Assembly (NCBI GenBank): GCA_015501585.1
Contig: JADNRY010000030.1
Span: 310,001-374,000 of the forward strand
Direction of reading: 5' to 3'
Length of the DNA: 64,000 nucleotides
DNA from: Rhodocollybia butyracea
Taxonomy: Eukaryota > Basidiomycota > Agaricomycetes > Agaricales > Omphalotaceae
Shown: one piece after another, positions 36,401 through 48,520 of the stretch
Numbering within the stretch: position 1 is the stretch's first letter
Layout: each line of letters begins with the position of its first letter
Notes under the pieces: generated by a model
The model's input: only the letters and a program-made list of their open reading frames with translations
Database searches by the model: none
Told to the model about the DNA's origin: nothing
Position numbers and translations under genes: made by a program

Positions 36401-39400
36401 TACGCCAAGCTGTTCTTATGGAACAAGAGGATGGGTTTATCCAGAGCCTACCAACGCACATGATCGCAGAAGCAGGCGCTTATCGCAGTGGGCAATCTAG
36501 ACGACTTCACATGGGCTCTCGTATTGTAAGGTCAACATCTGGACCCCCACTTATCCACAAACCTACCCCTCAGCACGATGCTATCCAACTCCTCGACAAA
36601 GCTGGTATTGCTGCCCTTGTTCGTTTACTCTTCTTTCCCCAGGTCCTTAAGAAGACTTTGATGTTCAAGGTTTTGGTCAATCTTTGCGAGAATGCAAAGA
36701 CCAGAACCGAGTTATTTAACCTTCTCTTGAACATCTTACAGGATGGAACGGGTGACCTCGCTGCGGTCGACAAAAGCTTTGCGCAAATGTCCTTCCGGAA
36801 TTCTAAATCTCCGAAAGCCATTGGCAAGCAGAAGTCCACCTCAGATCTGATCACCACTCTAGCGCTACCTGGTGGACAAACTGAAGCTCTACCCGATCTC
36901 ATTGCCCAACGATGTTTGGAAGCACTCACATACATCGTTACTGCTAACAGCACCTCTTCGCTGTTCTTCCTCACTGAACATGAACTTCCGGCTGGTCTTC
37001 GCAGGGCGCCGTCCAAGAAAGGCAAGGGGAAGGAGAAACAGATGCCACAGACTCATTATCCCATTGTGCTATTGCTCGGGCTGCTAGATCGACAGTCACT
37101 GCTCCGGACTCCCTCTATCATGGAATCAGTCGTTAGTCTTCTTGCGAATGTCACTCGGCCGATAAAGGATGCGAAGTTGCAAGCACAGCTGCAGCCAAGT
37201 ACTTCTAAAGATGTTACAAATGACGCTCAAACCTCATCGAACGATCAGACCGTCAATGCCGACCCATCTTCTGCTCCTCCAGCTACCGACCTCAACACTA
37301 CTTCCGTGTCTCCGTCACTTCCACCTATTACAGCTGAACCTCAACCAAACACTGGTATGTCTTCGTTTTCTACCTCTTTATTCCCAACTCAAGTTGCATA
37401 GCACCTGTCATTCCTACGTCAGCCGATGCTCCAACTCTCGCTGTACAAGGTGGAGGCCGTGAGATGACCATCCAAGCTGTGGAACAGCAGATCCTTCTTT
37501 CCAACCCTCCCCAGATTCCCCACGCCGTGCTGCGCCTTATCGTTAACATTCTCACCGTCGGGGAATGCTCCTCGCGTACCTTCCAACAGAGTCTGAACCT
37601 CATTCAGCACCTGTCCTACATCCCAGATACGCGTGATGTCATCGCTCAAGAACTCAAGAGCAAAGCACAGGACTTTGGGCAGACGTTGTTTACGGAACTA
37701 GATGAGCTGGCGAACGCTCTTCAAAATTCATCAGAAAGCCAGCTGAGCTCGGTTGCGTCTAAATTCTCCGCACCTTCCTCGATGCAAGCGAAGCTTCTGC
37801 GAGTGCTTAAAACCATTGATTACATGTATTCTCCACGCTCGACTACCGTTGGTTTGGCCACAAACGAAAATGAAGACACCGAGAAGGTTCAGGCCATATA
37901 CGAGTCCTTCCGATTTACTTTGTTGTGGAGACGCCTAGGAGACTGTCTGGGAATCATCGAGGAGAAGTCAGATACCGAACACGTTACTACTGTTCTACTT
38001 CCTTTGATTGAGGCTCTGATGGTGGTTTGCAAATATGTGGGAACAAACTCAAGCACCAGTACTCGAGCCCTGCGCGCCGCATCCTCTCCTAGGTCTCCGA
38101 CTACACCAAGAGAATCCATGGAAGATCTTTTTGTCACGTTCACAGACTCTCATCGCAAAATTTTGAACGTGATGGTTCGAAATAATCCTTCGCTCATGAG
38201 CGGTTCTTTCTCGCTCTTGGTGCACAATCCTCGAGTTCTGGATTTCGACAATAAGCGCAATTACTTTTCCCAGCAGCTCCACAGAAAACCACACGGCCGT
38301 GAACACCATGGAACTATTCAGCTGAACATTCGTCGTGCTCGAGTGTTTGAAGATAGTTTTCAACAGATCATGCGAAAGAATGGCGACCAGATAAAGTATG
38401 GCAAGCTCAATATTCGGTTCTATGAAGAAGAGGGTGTTGACGCCGGTGGTCTGACACGAGAATGGTTCCAAATCTTGGCTCGTCAGATGTTTGACCCTAA
38501 CAACGCACTCTTCCAGCCGTGTGCAGCCGATAAGCTGACATACCAACCAAACAAGAACTCATGGGTCAATCCCGAGCATCTTTCATTCTTCAAGTTTGTT
38601 GGGCGTGTCATTGGAAAGGCGATATACGATGGTCGGCTGCTCGATGCCTATTTTGCCCGCAGTTTGTACCGACAATTGCTTGGAAAGCCAGTTGACTACA
38701 AAGATGTCGAATGGGTTGATCCTGAGTATTACAATTCGCTCTGTTGGATTCTGGAGAACGATCCTACATTACTGGAGCTTACATTCAGTGTAGAGGCCGA
38801 TGAGGTACATTCATCCCGTAAATCTTGCCTCGAAGCTTTCACTGATAAGTTTTATAGTTTGGTGTAAACAGAATCGTTCCCCTCAAAGAAGGTGGCGATT
38901 CTATCCCTGTCACTCAAGAAAATAAGCGTGAGTTTGTGCAGCTCTCGGCACAATACCGGTTGTACTCGTCAATCAAGGACCAAATCGAACATTTATCGGC
39001 TGGATTCTACGAGATCATCCCCAAGGATCTTATTACCATAGTATGTCACCGACGAATGAAGTTCATATATTTATTGATAATCGTTTTTCAGTTCAACGAA
39101 CAAGAACTAGAGCTGCTGATTTCTGGAACTCCTGATATCGACGTTGACGAATGGCGGGCAGCAACGGAGTACAATGGGTACACAAGCTCAGATCCCAACA
39201 TCGTTTGGTGGTGGCGTGCCCTGAAATCTTTTAACCGTGATGAGCGGGCGAAAGTTTTGAGTTTTGCTACTGGTACTTCTCGTGTACCACTGAATGGATT
39301 CATGGACCTGCAAGGTGTACAAGGCGTTCAGAAGTTCTCGATACATCGAGCATATGGAGAATCGGATCGACTACCTCAGGCTCACACTTGTAAGTCTTAC

Positions 39401-39550
39401 TTGAACCTATCATTCGACTGTAGACTAATGATTTGGCGCATCACAGGCTTCAACCAGATTGACCTGCCCCAGTACTCTTCGTACGAGATGCTTCGGCAGC
39501 AGGTTCTCCTTGCTATCAGTGAAGGCGCGGAAGGTTTCGGATTTGTTTAG
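27463..39550 (+). CDS. TOM1: Giant HECT-type E3 ubiquitin ligase, TOM1/HUWE1 family
   Basis: The protein, about 3,600 residues, is assembled from many exons. The start at 27463-27465 reads MKILHKSKRTVPP and splices at 27502 to PPQVADLINKLINTPDD, matching the family N-terminus; the ATG at 27541 lies in that intron. N-terminal armadillo-like DUF908 and DUF913 regions span about 27570-31700. A UBA domain at about 31790-31920 reads RIRQLTDMGFPRAAAEHALR. It is followed by a Gly-Asp/Glu repeat (31960-32040), a very acidic block (34318-34590) and a DUF4414-like segment (about 36100-36500). The HECT domain runs from about 38320 to the end: NIRFYEEEGVDAGGLTREWF, FKFVGRVIGKAIYDGRLLDA, LPQAHTCFNQIDLPQYSSYE. 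The catalytic Cys is in AHTCFN, and the C-terminus is EGAEGFGFV. Yeast Tom1 acts on excess histones and ribosomal proteins and in mRNA export. The Cys codon is split by an intron. Confidence 0.95.
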
Positions 39551-39773
39551 CTCATTTGCCAGAAGATTTTAGTTTTTTTAGTTTTGAAACGCGAATAATT
39601 GTACTTAGAACAATCTTGTAGCTTACTAATGTATCTTTGAATTTTTGCATGAAGCATATCAGGTGCATATCTGAGCATAAGAGCGCTTTTAACCGGTAAT
39701 CATCATTGCCGATCTCAACACAGAATGTCAAGCTTTAACTTAACTTTCCCTCCTCCAGTACAGTAACAATACT

Positions 39774-41298
39774 ATGCGCGGATTTCAAGTTAGAGAACTT
39801 GCGCATCATACAGCGATCACCCTCTCTGAGGAAGTACCGGAGCCGGTTCCTCAAAAGAACGAAGTGTTGATAGGTTAAATCTCGTTCTTGCTCACACTGA
39901 AAGTAACCCCTCACACTTCGCTAGATGTATACAGCGGCGGGCTCAATTTCTTCGATGTGAGATGCAAAATTTCCTATATGTTCAGTTCTTAAATTTCAGC
40001 AAAGATTCTGCAAACACAAGGGAAGTACCAAGTTAAACCACCACTACCGTTCGTTCTGGGGACAGAGTTTGCTGGGAGGATAGCCAAGGACTCGCCTATC
40101 CCAACAGGTTGTCCTCTGAAACCTGGACAGCGTGTTTTTGGTGCCGGGCAGGGTTCTTTTGGGGAAAAGATGGTCGTAAAGATTGAGAGCGTTCTCCCTC
40201 TTCCTGACGAGTTGACATACGACCAAGGCGCAGGTAAGCCAGACTTTAATGAACACATCGAGTGATCCACTCAACTGTCCTGTGCTAGGATTGTATATTA
40301 CATGGCCTACTTCTTATGAAGCTTTGGTTGGGAGGGCCCAAATGAAACCAGGTACGCATGGAACCTCTAATGCAGGGATAAGCGCATCTTATACGCTGCT
40401 CTACAGGTGAATGGATTTTCGTTGCGGCTGCGGCAGGTGGTGTCGGAATCGCAGCGGTTCAACTGGCAAAAGGTGAGCATTACGAGCATTACACGTATGT
40501 GCCTCGAACTACCTAATCGAAATATTCCTTAGTACTCGGAGGAAAGGTCATTGCCGCAGCGGGATCCCAGGATAAGCTGGAGATAGCCAAGCGTTACGGC
40601 GCCGACCATGTCATTAATTATACTAGCCCGGATTGGCAGAAAGAAGTTATGAGGATAACCGGTGGAAAGGGCGTGGACGTGGTACGTTTGTGCTTTCTTC
40701 AAAAATATCAAAATACTAATTTCCTTCAGTTCTATGATCCTGTTGGTTTAGTAACTGGTGCGAATTTATATCTTGCCCTTATGAATGCTAATTAAGATAC
40801 GTAGCTTCGCTGAAAATTATTGCGTGGAAAGGACGGGTTATAGTTGTAGGGTTTGCAGCTGGCGCGATAGAAAAGGTCGGATTCGTCTTCTCAAAGGTCG
40901 CTCACAAACGCTGAGATGAAGATGATGTTATAGATACCTATGAACCTTGTGCTACTCAAGAATATCTCTCTGGTCGGACTGCATTGGGGAGCCTACCGCC
41001 GTATGTTTTACTGCTTTCTTTATTTCAAATGCTCACTTCTTTACCAGTCCATGAGAATGAGCAAGTTGGTGTAGTATGGAAAGCATTACTGGAGTACGAG
41101 CTTAGTAAACTGTGGTCAACTTGCACTGATCATTCTCGTAGTCTTTTTGCATCTGGAAAGATCAAGCCTGTCAGCTACTCTGAAGTTTTCCCGCTGGAAA
41201 AGTTGTCCGACGGATTGGGTGCTTTGGAACAGAGGAAGACATATGGAAAGGTTGTGGTGAACATAAAGAAAGACGACACGGTTTCTGCCAAGCTGTAG
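39774..41298 (+). CDS. NADPH:quinone oxidoreductase-like (medium-chain dehydrogenase/reductase, zinc-free)
   Basis: The start MRGFQVRELAHHTAITLSEE at 39774 leads through several small exons with the usual order: VYSGGLNFFD, LPFVLGTEFAGRI, LKPGQRVFGAGQGSFGEKMV, the Rossmann glycine motif VAAAAGGVGIAAVQLAK, then KRYGADHVINYTSPDW and GKGVDVFYDPVG. The C-terminal part is LVGLHWGAYR and LFASGKIKPVSYSEVFPL, ending in KVVVNIKKDD. No catalytic zinc ligands are present, as in quinone reductases. About seven introns occur, and the product is about 345 residues. The substrate is likely a quinone or an enone; it cannot be fixed from sequence. Confidence 0.9.
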
Positions 41299-41465
41299 CT
41301 GCATGTATGTAAATCATATGAATGAATATTTCTTCAAGCGCGTCGCGTCGCGTCAAATGAATAACTCCTCGGAACTCCGCCCCGCACTGCCCTGCCGCAG
41401 TTTTGCCAAGACACATACAGACGTCACTTCTTCTCTTGAACCGATACAATCGCCTACAATCGCCA

Positions 41466-44400
41466 TGCCCAACAATCTCTCAGTGCTTTTTCTTCTCATT
41501 TTCATACTCGTCGTCTGTATTCCAGGTCATGAAGTAGTAGCTTTTGGAGCAGGCAACATCCCCAGGTTGGTGACTGATTCGCAGGGGTTCTTCTCCTTTT
41601 AAAGAATTAGCTCGATGAACTCTATCTACTAACAGCTTTGCCTTCTTGGAGGGAAAGGCCTTCCGGCACGGTGATATTGTACGCAATTGGCCGAGGCGAT
41701 AGCCCGATGATTGGTTGATTACTAAAATATGCACAATAGGAAGATACCCTCGCAGACTTGCTGAAGAAAGTTGGGGGAGGTTTCGCGTTAGGCAGCTTGG
41801 TTGGTAAAGGAGGGACGAAATTCAATGGATTAGATGTGAAACGGGTGTACTTTGGCAATTGGTTAAGAGATTACTCTCAGGTGCGATTTCATGCTTAGGA
41901 ATAAATACTAAGATTAATCACGATTATAGGCTGTAGATATTGCTGGCTTGAAGAAACTACCTTTGCAGACGATTATTAACCTGTGTACCGTTAGATTATT
42001 CCTCTAAGGCTTTTTGCTCAAAAACTGACCAACCATTCGATGTTCTACAGGTCCTTGGATTCTTGGTATGCGCAAGATCTCTATACAAAACAGCTTTTGA
42101 ACTCTCTTAGGCTCACGGGTACGCAACCCATGAATTTGAAGTCACTGTGGAGCGTCTAGGAGTCTATCTACCGGTCAGTTCATAGTCTACCGATTTGTTT
42201 GTTTAGTAAACTGATTCGTCCAAGACTGAGCACATTGATAATCCTCTTGGTATTTCGCCATCCCCACATCCTTGGTACTGTCTAATATATTTTCAGGTTA
42301 CGGAGAAGGCGAAGATGCTAGGAAATACGACCCCAGATTGAGAGGTCCCGTCGACGTATGATATCTCATTCACTCTCAATGTTACAACTGCTGATATCTA
42401 GTAGCCGAGAGAGCTGGAAATCGATCCTCGCACGGGGATGAAGAACTACATTGCGAACGGTATTTTCCTGCATTTCCTGATTGTCCAACGATCCATAACT
42501 AGAAACCAGAATCGGGCCATTGGGATACGTCGAAGGCTCTGGTTCGCCGAACACTCCAGAGATGCATCCATTTGGGCAGGCAACATCGCGCGCAGGATAG
42601 AAAGCAGGATTTATACGAGGCTTATAGACTTCTCGGCCAGGCTGTATGTTTGAATTTGTGGCTGGGCACCTGTTCTGACATTTTTGTGTTTCTAGATGCA
42701 TACTCTTGAAGATTTTCCTGCACATTCCAATTTCTGCGAGATTGCGATTTCTAGCATGGGGTATCATGATACGTTCACTCATGTCGGCGACCAAGTGCGC
42801 ATTCCCGCTCCTGGAGGAAAGATGGTCCCTCCCATTGTCACTGGTTGGTCATACGATAATGTACTGGTTCACGAGCTCATAGTGTTCAGGAACTTTTGGA
42901 TCCAGTGATTTCATTCACTCGCTGTTGGGCGGTGAGCAATCCTTTTTCCTTCTTTTAGTTAGTTATTTACTGTTCTGCAGAGGCTACCGATCATCTCGTG
43001 CGTAGTATTTAGTCCCTACTAGAGTGTATCATCACAAACGTGACATACCCAGAGCCAAGCTTCCGTTACAGATCTGAACAAAGAATTCGATAAAGCCAGA
43101 GCCACTCAACAGCGCTCCGGTCCAGGCGGTGCTGCCGATCCTGCCACTGTTCTCCGGGAACTATTCTTTTCGTTGCCTGGTTCAGGGGGTGAAATGTCTC
43201 GTGAGATGGAAAGCGTTGAAAGAATTCGGGCAGGTCCACAGCAAGGCGGAAAACGGCCTGAAGATATGAATCCTCAGGAGTTGCATGCAGTACTGTGGCA
43301 GGTTTTGACTTTCAGGGATTCAGTAATGAAGAAGATTGAGAAAACCATTGGTTAGTGCCATTGTGTCGCAGTTTGCTATATACGAACTTATCGCACCCTA
43401 GAAAGGATCCCGGTTTAGGACCCCTTATAGAGAAAATAACTGATTCAATTTCTGGTACGTATATTTTATGGCGGGACCAACGCGAACTAGTCTAACCGTG
43501 GTGCTTGATACAGTGTTTATATTCACCACTTTGGAGGTTTGATTACTTGATTACCATGTTATCAACTCACTCACGATATTTTGAAGCCATTCGTGAAACC
43601 CCTACTGAAAACTGCGACTGATGGGCTCGGAACGGTTTCTGGCGAGGTAATTGACAATAATGATCAATATCAAGTGTTCAATGATCCTAGAGCGGTGAGT
43701 CTGAAAGTGCCCAACGAGTTTTACATAACGATTATAACTAAAAAAAAAACTGTCTAGTCGGATCCTACGCATTCGTTCTTGAGTAAAGACCACTTTGTGA
43801 GCACATCTGATTGTAAACCCACTCCTGACACTGAGTAAAATTTATAGAACCTCATCCTGAACGAGCCTGCAGGACATCTAGCGAAAATCATTGTTGTATG
43901 TTTGATGAACCTTCGCCAGTGACTTCACTTAACATAATCTTTTACCATAGACTCATACTGTAACGCAAGTTGTTCAAGCATGGGACAATACGAGCACGAA
44001 TGTTGAACCCGTCATCGAAGAAATTCTATCTTGCATGTGCGCCACTACGTTTATTTTAGTTTGAAACACTTTGGTCTTTAATCTAACACGACATTTCAGG
44101 TTCCACCCTGATTTTCACAATCGTTCGTCGAAAATACAAGGCGAAATGATGCGCTACATGCAAACATGGGTGGAGCAGTTGGGCGCGAGAAAGCACGCTA
44201 CTTTGAGCCGCCTCACCAAGAACGCTGTCCGAAATCATGAAAATATCCGTTTGGCGGGAGACGGAGGAGCTGCTGCTGCCGAAGGGACATATGCATATAA
44301 TCAAGGTACACAGGCACAGCATAACCTACAAGGATACGTGAGCCAGCAATTCGCGTCAATTCCTGGAGTAACCCAGGCGCAGACATTGCTGGGTAAGCTG

Positions 44401-45024
44401 GACAGTGGGAACAGAAGAGATGGACCAGGCACTAGCACTTCGCATTCCAACACGTCGTATTCCAGCACAACTTCCGCCCAGCATGCATCGCCTCTTCCAA
44501 CCTCGGGTGAATCAGCTTCTTACTATGGAACTAGTAGTGGAAGTCATTATCCGCCGCCATCTGGCCCTCCCCCAAGTGGTCCGACATCGAGTTATGCACC
44601 ATCATATGGCTCCCCGCCACCAGCGTTTCCTAACAGCGCGCCTTCATTCCCTCCGAGTGCGCCGGCTTCAGGTTATGCGCCGTCCTACGGTTCTCCACCA
44701 CCATCGTTTCCTGGTAACACGTCGTCATTCCCTCAAGCCGGAGGTCATCATACAGGGCATTATCATCCTCCTCCGCCAGGTGGGTTTTCAGCCCCGGGAA
44801 CTGAGCCACATGCTCACGGACCGCCCGGCGTATTTGCACCCCCTCCTGGACCACCTCCTGCTGGACCCGGTTTCGCTCAGTCAAATCCGTACGGTCCTCC
44901 TGGAAATGGCCCATCATTTCCTGGTGCTGATCCTTACGATCAAACTCCTCAGTTCCCCAACGCTCCGAATTACCCTTCCCAAGGTGGAAGCTATCACTCC
45001 TACGGGAGTAACGAGAGGTGGTAA
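41466..45024 (+). CDS. het-c: Het-C-type heterokaryon incompatibility protein
   Basis: A signal peptide (LSVLFLLIFILVVCIPGHEV) is followed by FGAGNIPSFAFLEGKAFRHG DIEDTL, then KRVYFGNWLRDYSQAVDI, GYATHEFEVTVERLGVYLP and YDPRLRGPVDPRELEIDP. Later exons give MHTLEDFPAHSNFCEIAI, HVGDQVRIPAPGG and DPTHSFLSKDHFNLILNEPA, all characteristic of the Pfam Het-C family. From about 44400 the tail is Pro/Gly/Ser/Tyr-rich, with repeated SYAPSYGSPPPAFP-like units. More than a dozen short introns are needed. In Neurospora, het-c alleles control vegetative incompatibility. In basidiomycetes the family is conserved, but its role in nonself recognition is not established. The last open exon runs from about 44100 to 45024. 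Confidence 0.93.
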
Positions 45025-45990
45025 ATAGCGGAAAGACTTCTGAAAGGCAGCTGGGGGAAAACCTCTGATTTCCCTGCAAATACATAGCGTGTTAGACGTT
45101 CTTGTCTGTACTCTAACTGAATCTTGAGCAATGATAAGTTAGTCGGCTGTATATAAGGAAACTATCATAGAATTTTTAGGGTCAATTGGGTGACTGGAGA
45201 AGAAATCCTAGCTCTGAGGACTGCTAACTTTGTTCTAATTTCGAGCTGATGTAGAAGATCAGATTAGCCTGTCAAGTTCTCGTGGATGCTCCCAGTTTGG
45301 TGGACTTGTGTTAATATCCTGGAGGGCTCACAGTACATATAACCCTCGGATATATCTGTGTGGAACTTTTTTAGGACCCTCACCAGCCTGAGAGTCAAGG
45401 CACCGACGACCAACCCGATGTCACGGGTGACACTAGTCCGCTTGGAGCAAACCTCTACTCTTGCCTCTACTATGCTTCACTATGCTCCCTTCGCCAGCCT
45501 GGGACAGCTACTGTTATGTATTATGTGTATTTTCATATTTAGAGTCACTCTATTGCATGCCTAACCCCTGCTAGAAGCTTCATTTAATTCGGCTGACTCG
45601 GGTGTCACGGTCAAAGCTGTACATACTTACCACACCTGTTTGATCGAAGTAACTAACATGAATTCTGCTTTAAAAGATATGGTTATTATCACCAATCCGC
45701 TTCATCTTTCTCCGTTGACGCCCTCAGGTAACCCTATTGACAAATTGAGGTTCAGCTAGTCCTGTGAAAGTACTATGTGAGATATGCTGGCATAGCCGTC
45801 TCCCTTCCTCCTGTCTGGTTTGATGTATCTGTCATTCGCAGTAAGCCTCGGAGACCAGGTACTCGTTGGACCTCTCGCACCATTCACCACCATTGAAGAT
45901 AGGCCTTGTACTCAAGTCCGGGTCCTTCGTGGGTTCAAGAATAGAGTGCATTTTAGTCAGGATCTCGTAAGATACCTTTTCTGAAGATAG
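45025..45990. other. Gene-poor interval downstream of Het-C
   Basis: Nearly 1 kb with no supported exon. The first 150 bp should be the Het-C 3' flank. The rest has no recognised repeat or domain. Confidence 0.45.
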
Positions 45991-46388
45991 GACAATACAG
46001 TAGTGGCAGTACCTCGAGAGAATCCTGCTGCTTTTAGTCAGACAGATAGCGGAGCCGAAACCCTACAAGCTAGCTGAAACACGGAAAGCACGAGTCGGCG
46101 AAAAAAAGTAAAGGTTTTTTTAACGACTCGCTTCCAGCTTGGAAGCCCACGAGTGATTTCTCACCCGATTCAGAATGTAGTGAGGAAGGGGAGGGTATGG
46201 ATTCGAATTTTTTCGGGCCCCTCGAGTCAGTGCTTTTCGAGGACTTACTTATTAGCTTACCGCTTGATGTTCTTGCTTGCTTTGATTGTAGCAATACCAT
46301 GGTTGAATTCCTGGATAATATCTATCTCCGGGGTGTCGTCTGGTGTCGTAGGCTAGTGCTATTTTGTGAAGCTTCTCTGAATATTTGA
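45991..46388 (+). pseudogene. Decayed reading frame with acidic Ser-rich middle, one internal TGA
   Basis: One frame is open from 45991 to 46386 except for a TGA at 46075-46077. Before the stop it reads VPRENPAAFSQTDSGAETLQ. After it come SRRKKSKGFFNDSLPAWKP, DFSPDSECSEEGEGMDSNFF and PLESVLFEDLLISLPLDVLA. The mix of basic, acidic and hydrophobic blocks looks protein-like rather than random. An overlapping frame also reads KLAETRKARVGEKK before the A-run at 46102-46108, so a frameshift is an alternative explanation. I do not recognise the family. There is no clear start or flanking splice pattern, so I call it a relic. Confidence 0.4.
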
Positions 46389-47324
46389 CGGACGGTATGG
46401 ATGCGCACCCTTAACGGGCCGAAAAACTTACGCCGAGGAGTGCTCTGTCGGAGTGGTCAGATAAAGTATCAAATGCACAATTTGCTCACCGTTAACCTCA
46501 CTCTGACCTCCTGGCCTACTGCCGGCTATTTCTGTAGATCCCGATGTGGAGGTGAGCCACTGATCAACCTTATTCGACTCCCCCCAATCCTTTCAAGTTG
46601 TGCCCCGCGGCCCCGGCTCCCTCACAATCTACCCAACCTGTCCATTCAACACGGACGTCCTCATAGACACATGCGAGGGCGAGTCCAGGGGTAATCCCTG
46701 CATTTCTCTAGTGCTCCAAATTGCTCTTATACAAATGCAGTGTCAGTGTCAAAGCTGTGCTTATCGCATTAATTTCTCAGCTAGAAGCTATTACTATTAC
46801 AGCTATTACTACATACAATAAATTGTTTGACATACGTCGTCAGGACTCGAGCGGAGTTCCGAGGAGTATTCGTTTGACGCAATGCGACGCGCTGAGAGAA
46901 ATATCATTTTATTCATATTTTACACACCTGCAGCCTAGTACAACTTAACAGAAACGTATCGTCTTTCTTTATATTCACTAAATCCTCTCTATATGTTTTC
47001 CTCGGTTCCAAATTAGCACTCACTCCATTGGACAAGTTGACAACTTCAGAGTAGCTGAACCCTAAAGACTACGACTTAGAGGTTGAACACAGGTTGGGTT
47101 GAACACAGGTTGATAGAAGCACTCTAATGTCAACGTCGAAACGGAGTACCACCACTGGATCATGGACAATTTTATGGTATCTTTTTGCAAATAGAGCACG
47201 AACGAAAGCGTGAGCAACAGAGGGAGTTGTATAGAAACACGGCAAGTGAGAAAGCTCATTGCTGCGCCATGAAGGCTGAACATGAAATTGTGGAGAGAGG
47301 ATCTTCTCGTGCCATAATACAGAG
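46389..47324. other. Gene-poor interval with possible coding fragments
   Basis: No complete gene is visible. A short plus-strand frame near 46590-46690 reads FQVVPRGPGSLTIYPTCPFN, which is protein-like but isolated, without usable start or splice context. A CT/TA-rich triplet tract lies near 46790-46815. Confidence 0.35.
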
Positions 47325-47472
47325 TAACCATGGTGGGCTGGTGTTTCTTGAAGGCTCTGAAAAAAAGGGGAATAGAATTTTGATCCGTTGGGAAGACTTA
47401 ACCATGGTGGGGCGGTGTTTCTTAACGGCTCTGAAAAAAAGGGGAATAGACTTTTGGTCCGTTAGGAAGACT
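47325..47472. repeat. 74-bp tandem duplication
   Basis: Two abutting copies, 47325-47398 and 47399-47472, each begin TAACCATGGTGGG and end GGAAGACT. They share the central CTCTGAAAAAAAGGGGAATAG and differ at only a handful of positions. No coding role is apparent. Confidence 0.9.
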
Positions 47473-47837
47473 TGATCTTGAAAGAGTCAACGGTGCGTAA
47501 CGGTGCGATCTATAGGAAGAGGTGTATACCAGACAGAAATTGAAATGCGAGAAACCATCGTAAAATGGTGGTTCAATTGTACGGGCTTCTGGTGTCTCTT
47601 CGCTCTCAATCCATCATCTTTCCACTATCTGCTTCTCCACTTGTGCCACCAGTACTGTCATCATCACCATTAGGTCCAACACCACCAGATTGTGCACCAC
47701 CAGTGTTTCCTGAGCTGCCTCAGGATTCCACCCGCAGGGCTTGAAGAAACTGTATTTCTTTATCTGCCACTTCTATAACGAGAAATCGACACAACACGTT
47801 TCGAAGTAGATACTGATCAAAAATGATTAGATTATAT

Positions 47838-48260
47838 TTATAGAGACGAATACTCGCTATTCTCCCAAGTTACCGATAGGTGACTCTCAGTGATACAGTC
47901 AACCAGGTAGTCAATTTCGTTACCAATATTGGTGTCCGTTGGTGCGTCAGAGAGAGCATCCAAGTGATCTTGAAACCATGGTGAGAAATTCTCTTCTAAC
48001 CATACCTCGACTCAAAGTGTCAAGAGGTTTTGGAGTTTGCCTTCGGGAGACAAGAAATTCTCCCATCTTTCAGCGAAGGTTGGCTGGTGGAGGAGACGAC
48101 TTCGGGTTAGCAAATGACTGTTCATGATCAGTAGAATTAAGAGGCGACGATTTGGGTCGGTCAATTGGAGACGTTTGTGCGGAAGGACTACACGAAGGGC
48201 GAGGGAACGATGTCGTTTGTTGGAGACTCCGTCACTCAAGCCTCGAAGAACCAATGCCAC
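47838..48260 (-). pseudogene. Decayed reading frame with one internal TGA
   Basis: The frame is open from 48260 down to a stop at 47838-47840, apart from a TGA at 48012-48014. Upstream of the TGA it reads TFAERWENFLSPEGKLQNLL. Downstream it reads VWLEENFSPWFQDHLDALSD and IGNEIDYLVDCITESHLSVT. The alternating aromatic and acidic pattern looks like a true helical protein. A second frame in the same stretch is Ser/Pro-rich (SSPLNSTDHEQSFANPKSSP), suggesting that a frameshift also occurred. The family was not recognised. Confidence 0.4.
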
Positions 48261-48520
48261 GGGCCGGCGACGAAGTAGAAAAATACTGCACGTGATGCGA
48301 ACTTTCAGTCACGGTCTTTCAGTCGAGCCTTGTGTTGGATACAGTGTTTTTATTTGAATACATATTGTACATACATCCGTCAGGTATAACGACCAATCAA
48401 CGAGAGGGGCATAAATATTAATGATTCCCTAAACCACGGTAAAACAGTAGAGTAGCCAAGAATTAACATGTACCAGTAAAATCAAAATTAGCATTCCATC
48501 AGTGACTTCGAACGAATGAA

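Noticed and set aside
36570..37025. 151-codon antisense frame in TOM1
   Set aside because: Shadow of a codon-biased long exon; no independent support.
41466..45024. Mating-type or active vegetative-incompatibility locus around Het-C
   Set aside because: No homeodomain, pheromone, receptor or NLR genes nearby; one Het-C gene alone does not make an incompatibility locus.
46075..46077. TGA read as selenocysteine
   Set aside because: Fungi lack the selenocysteine system in general, and no insertion hairpin was evident.
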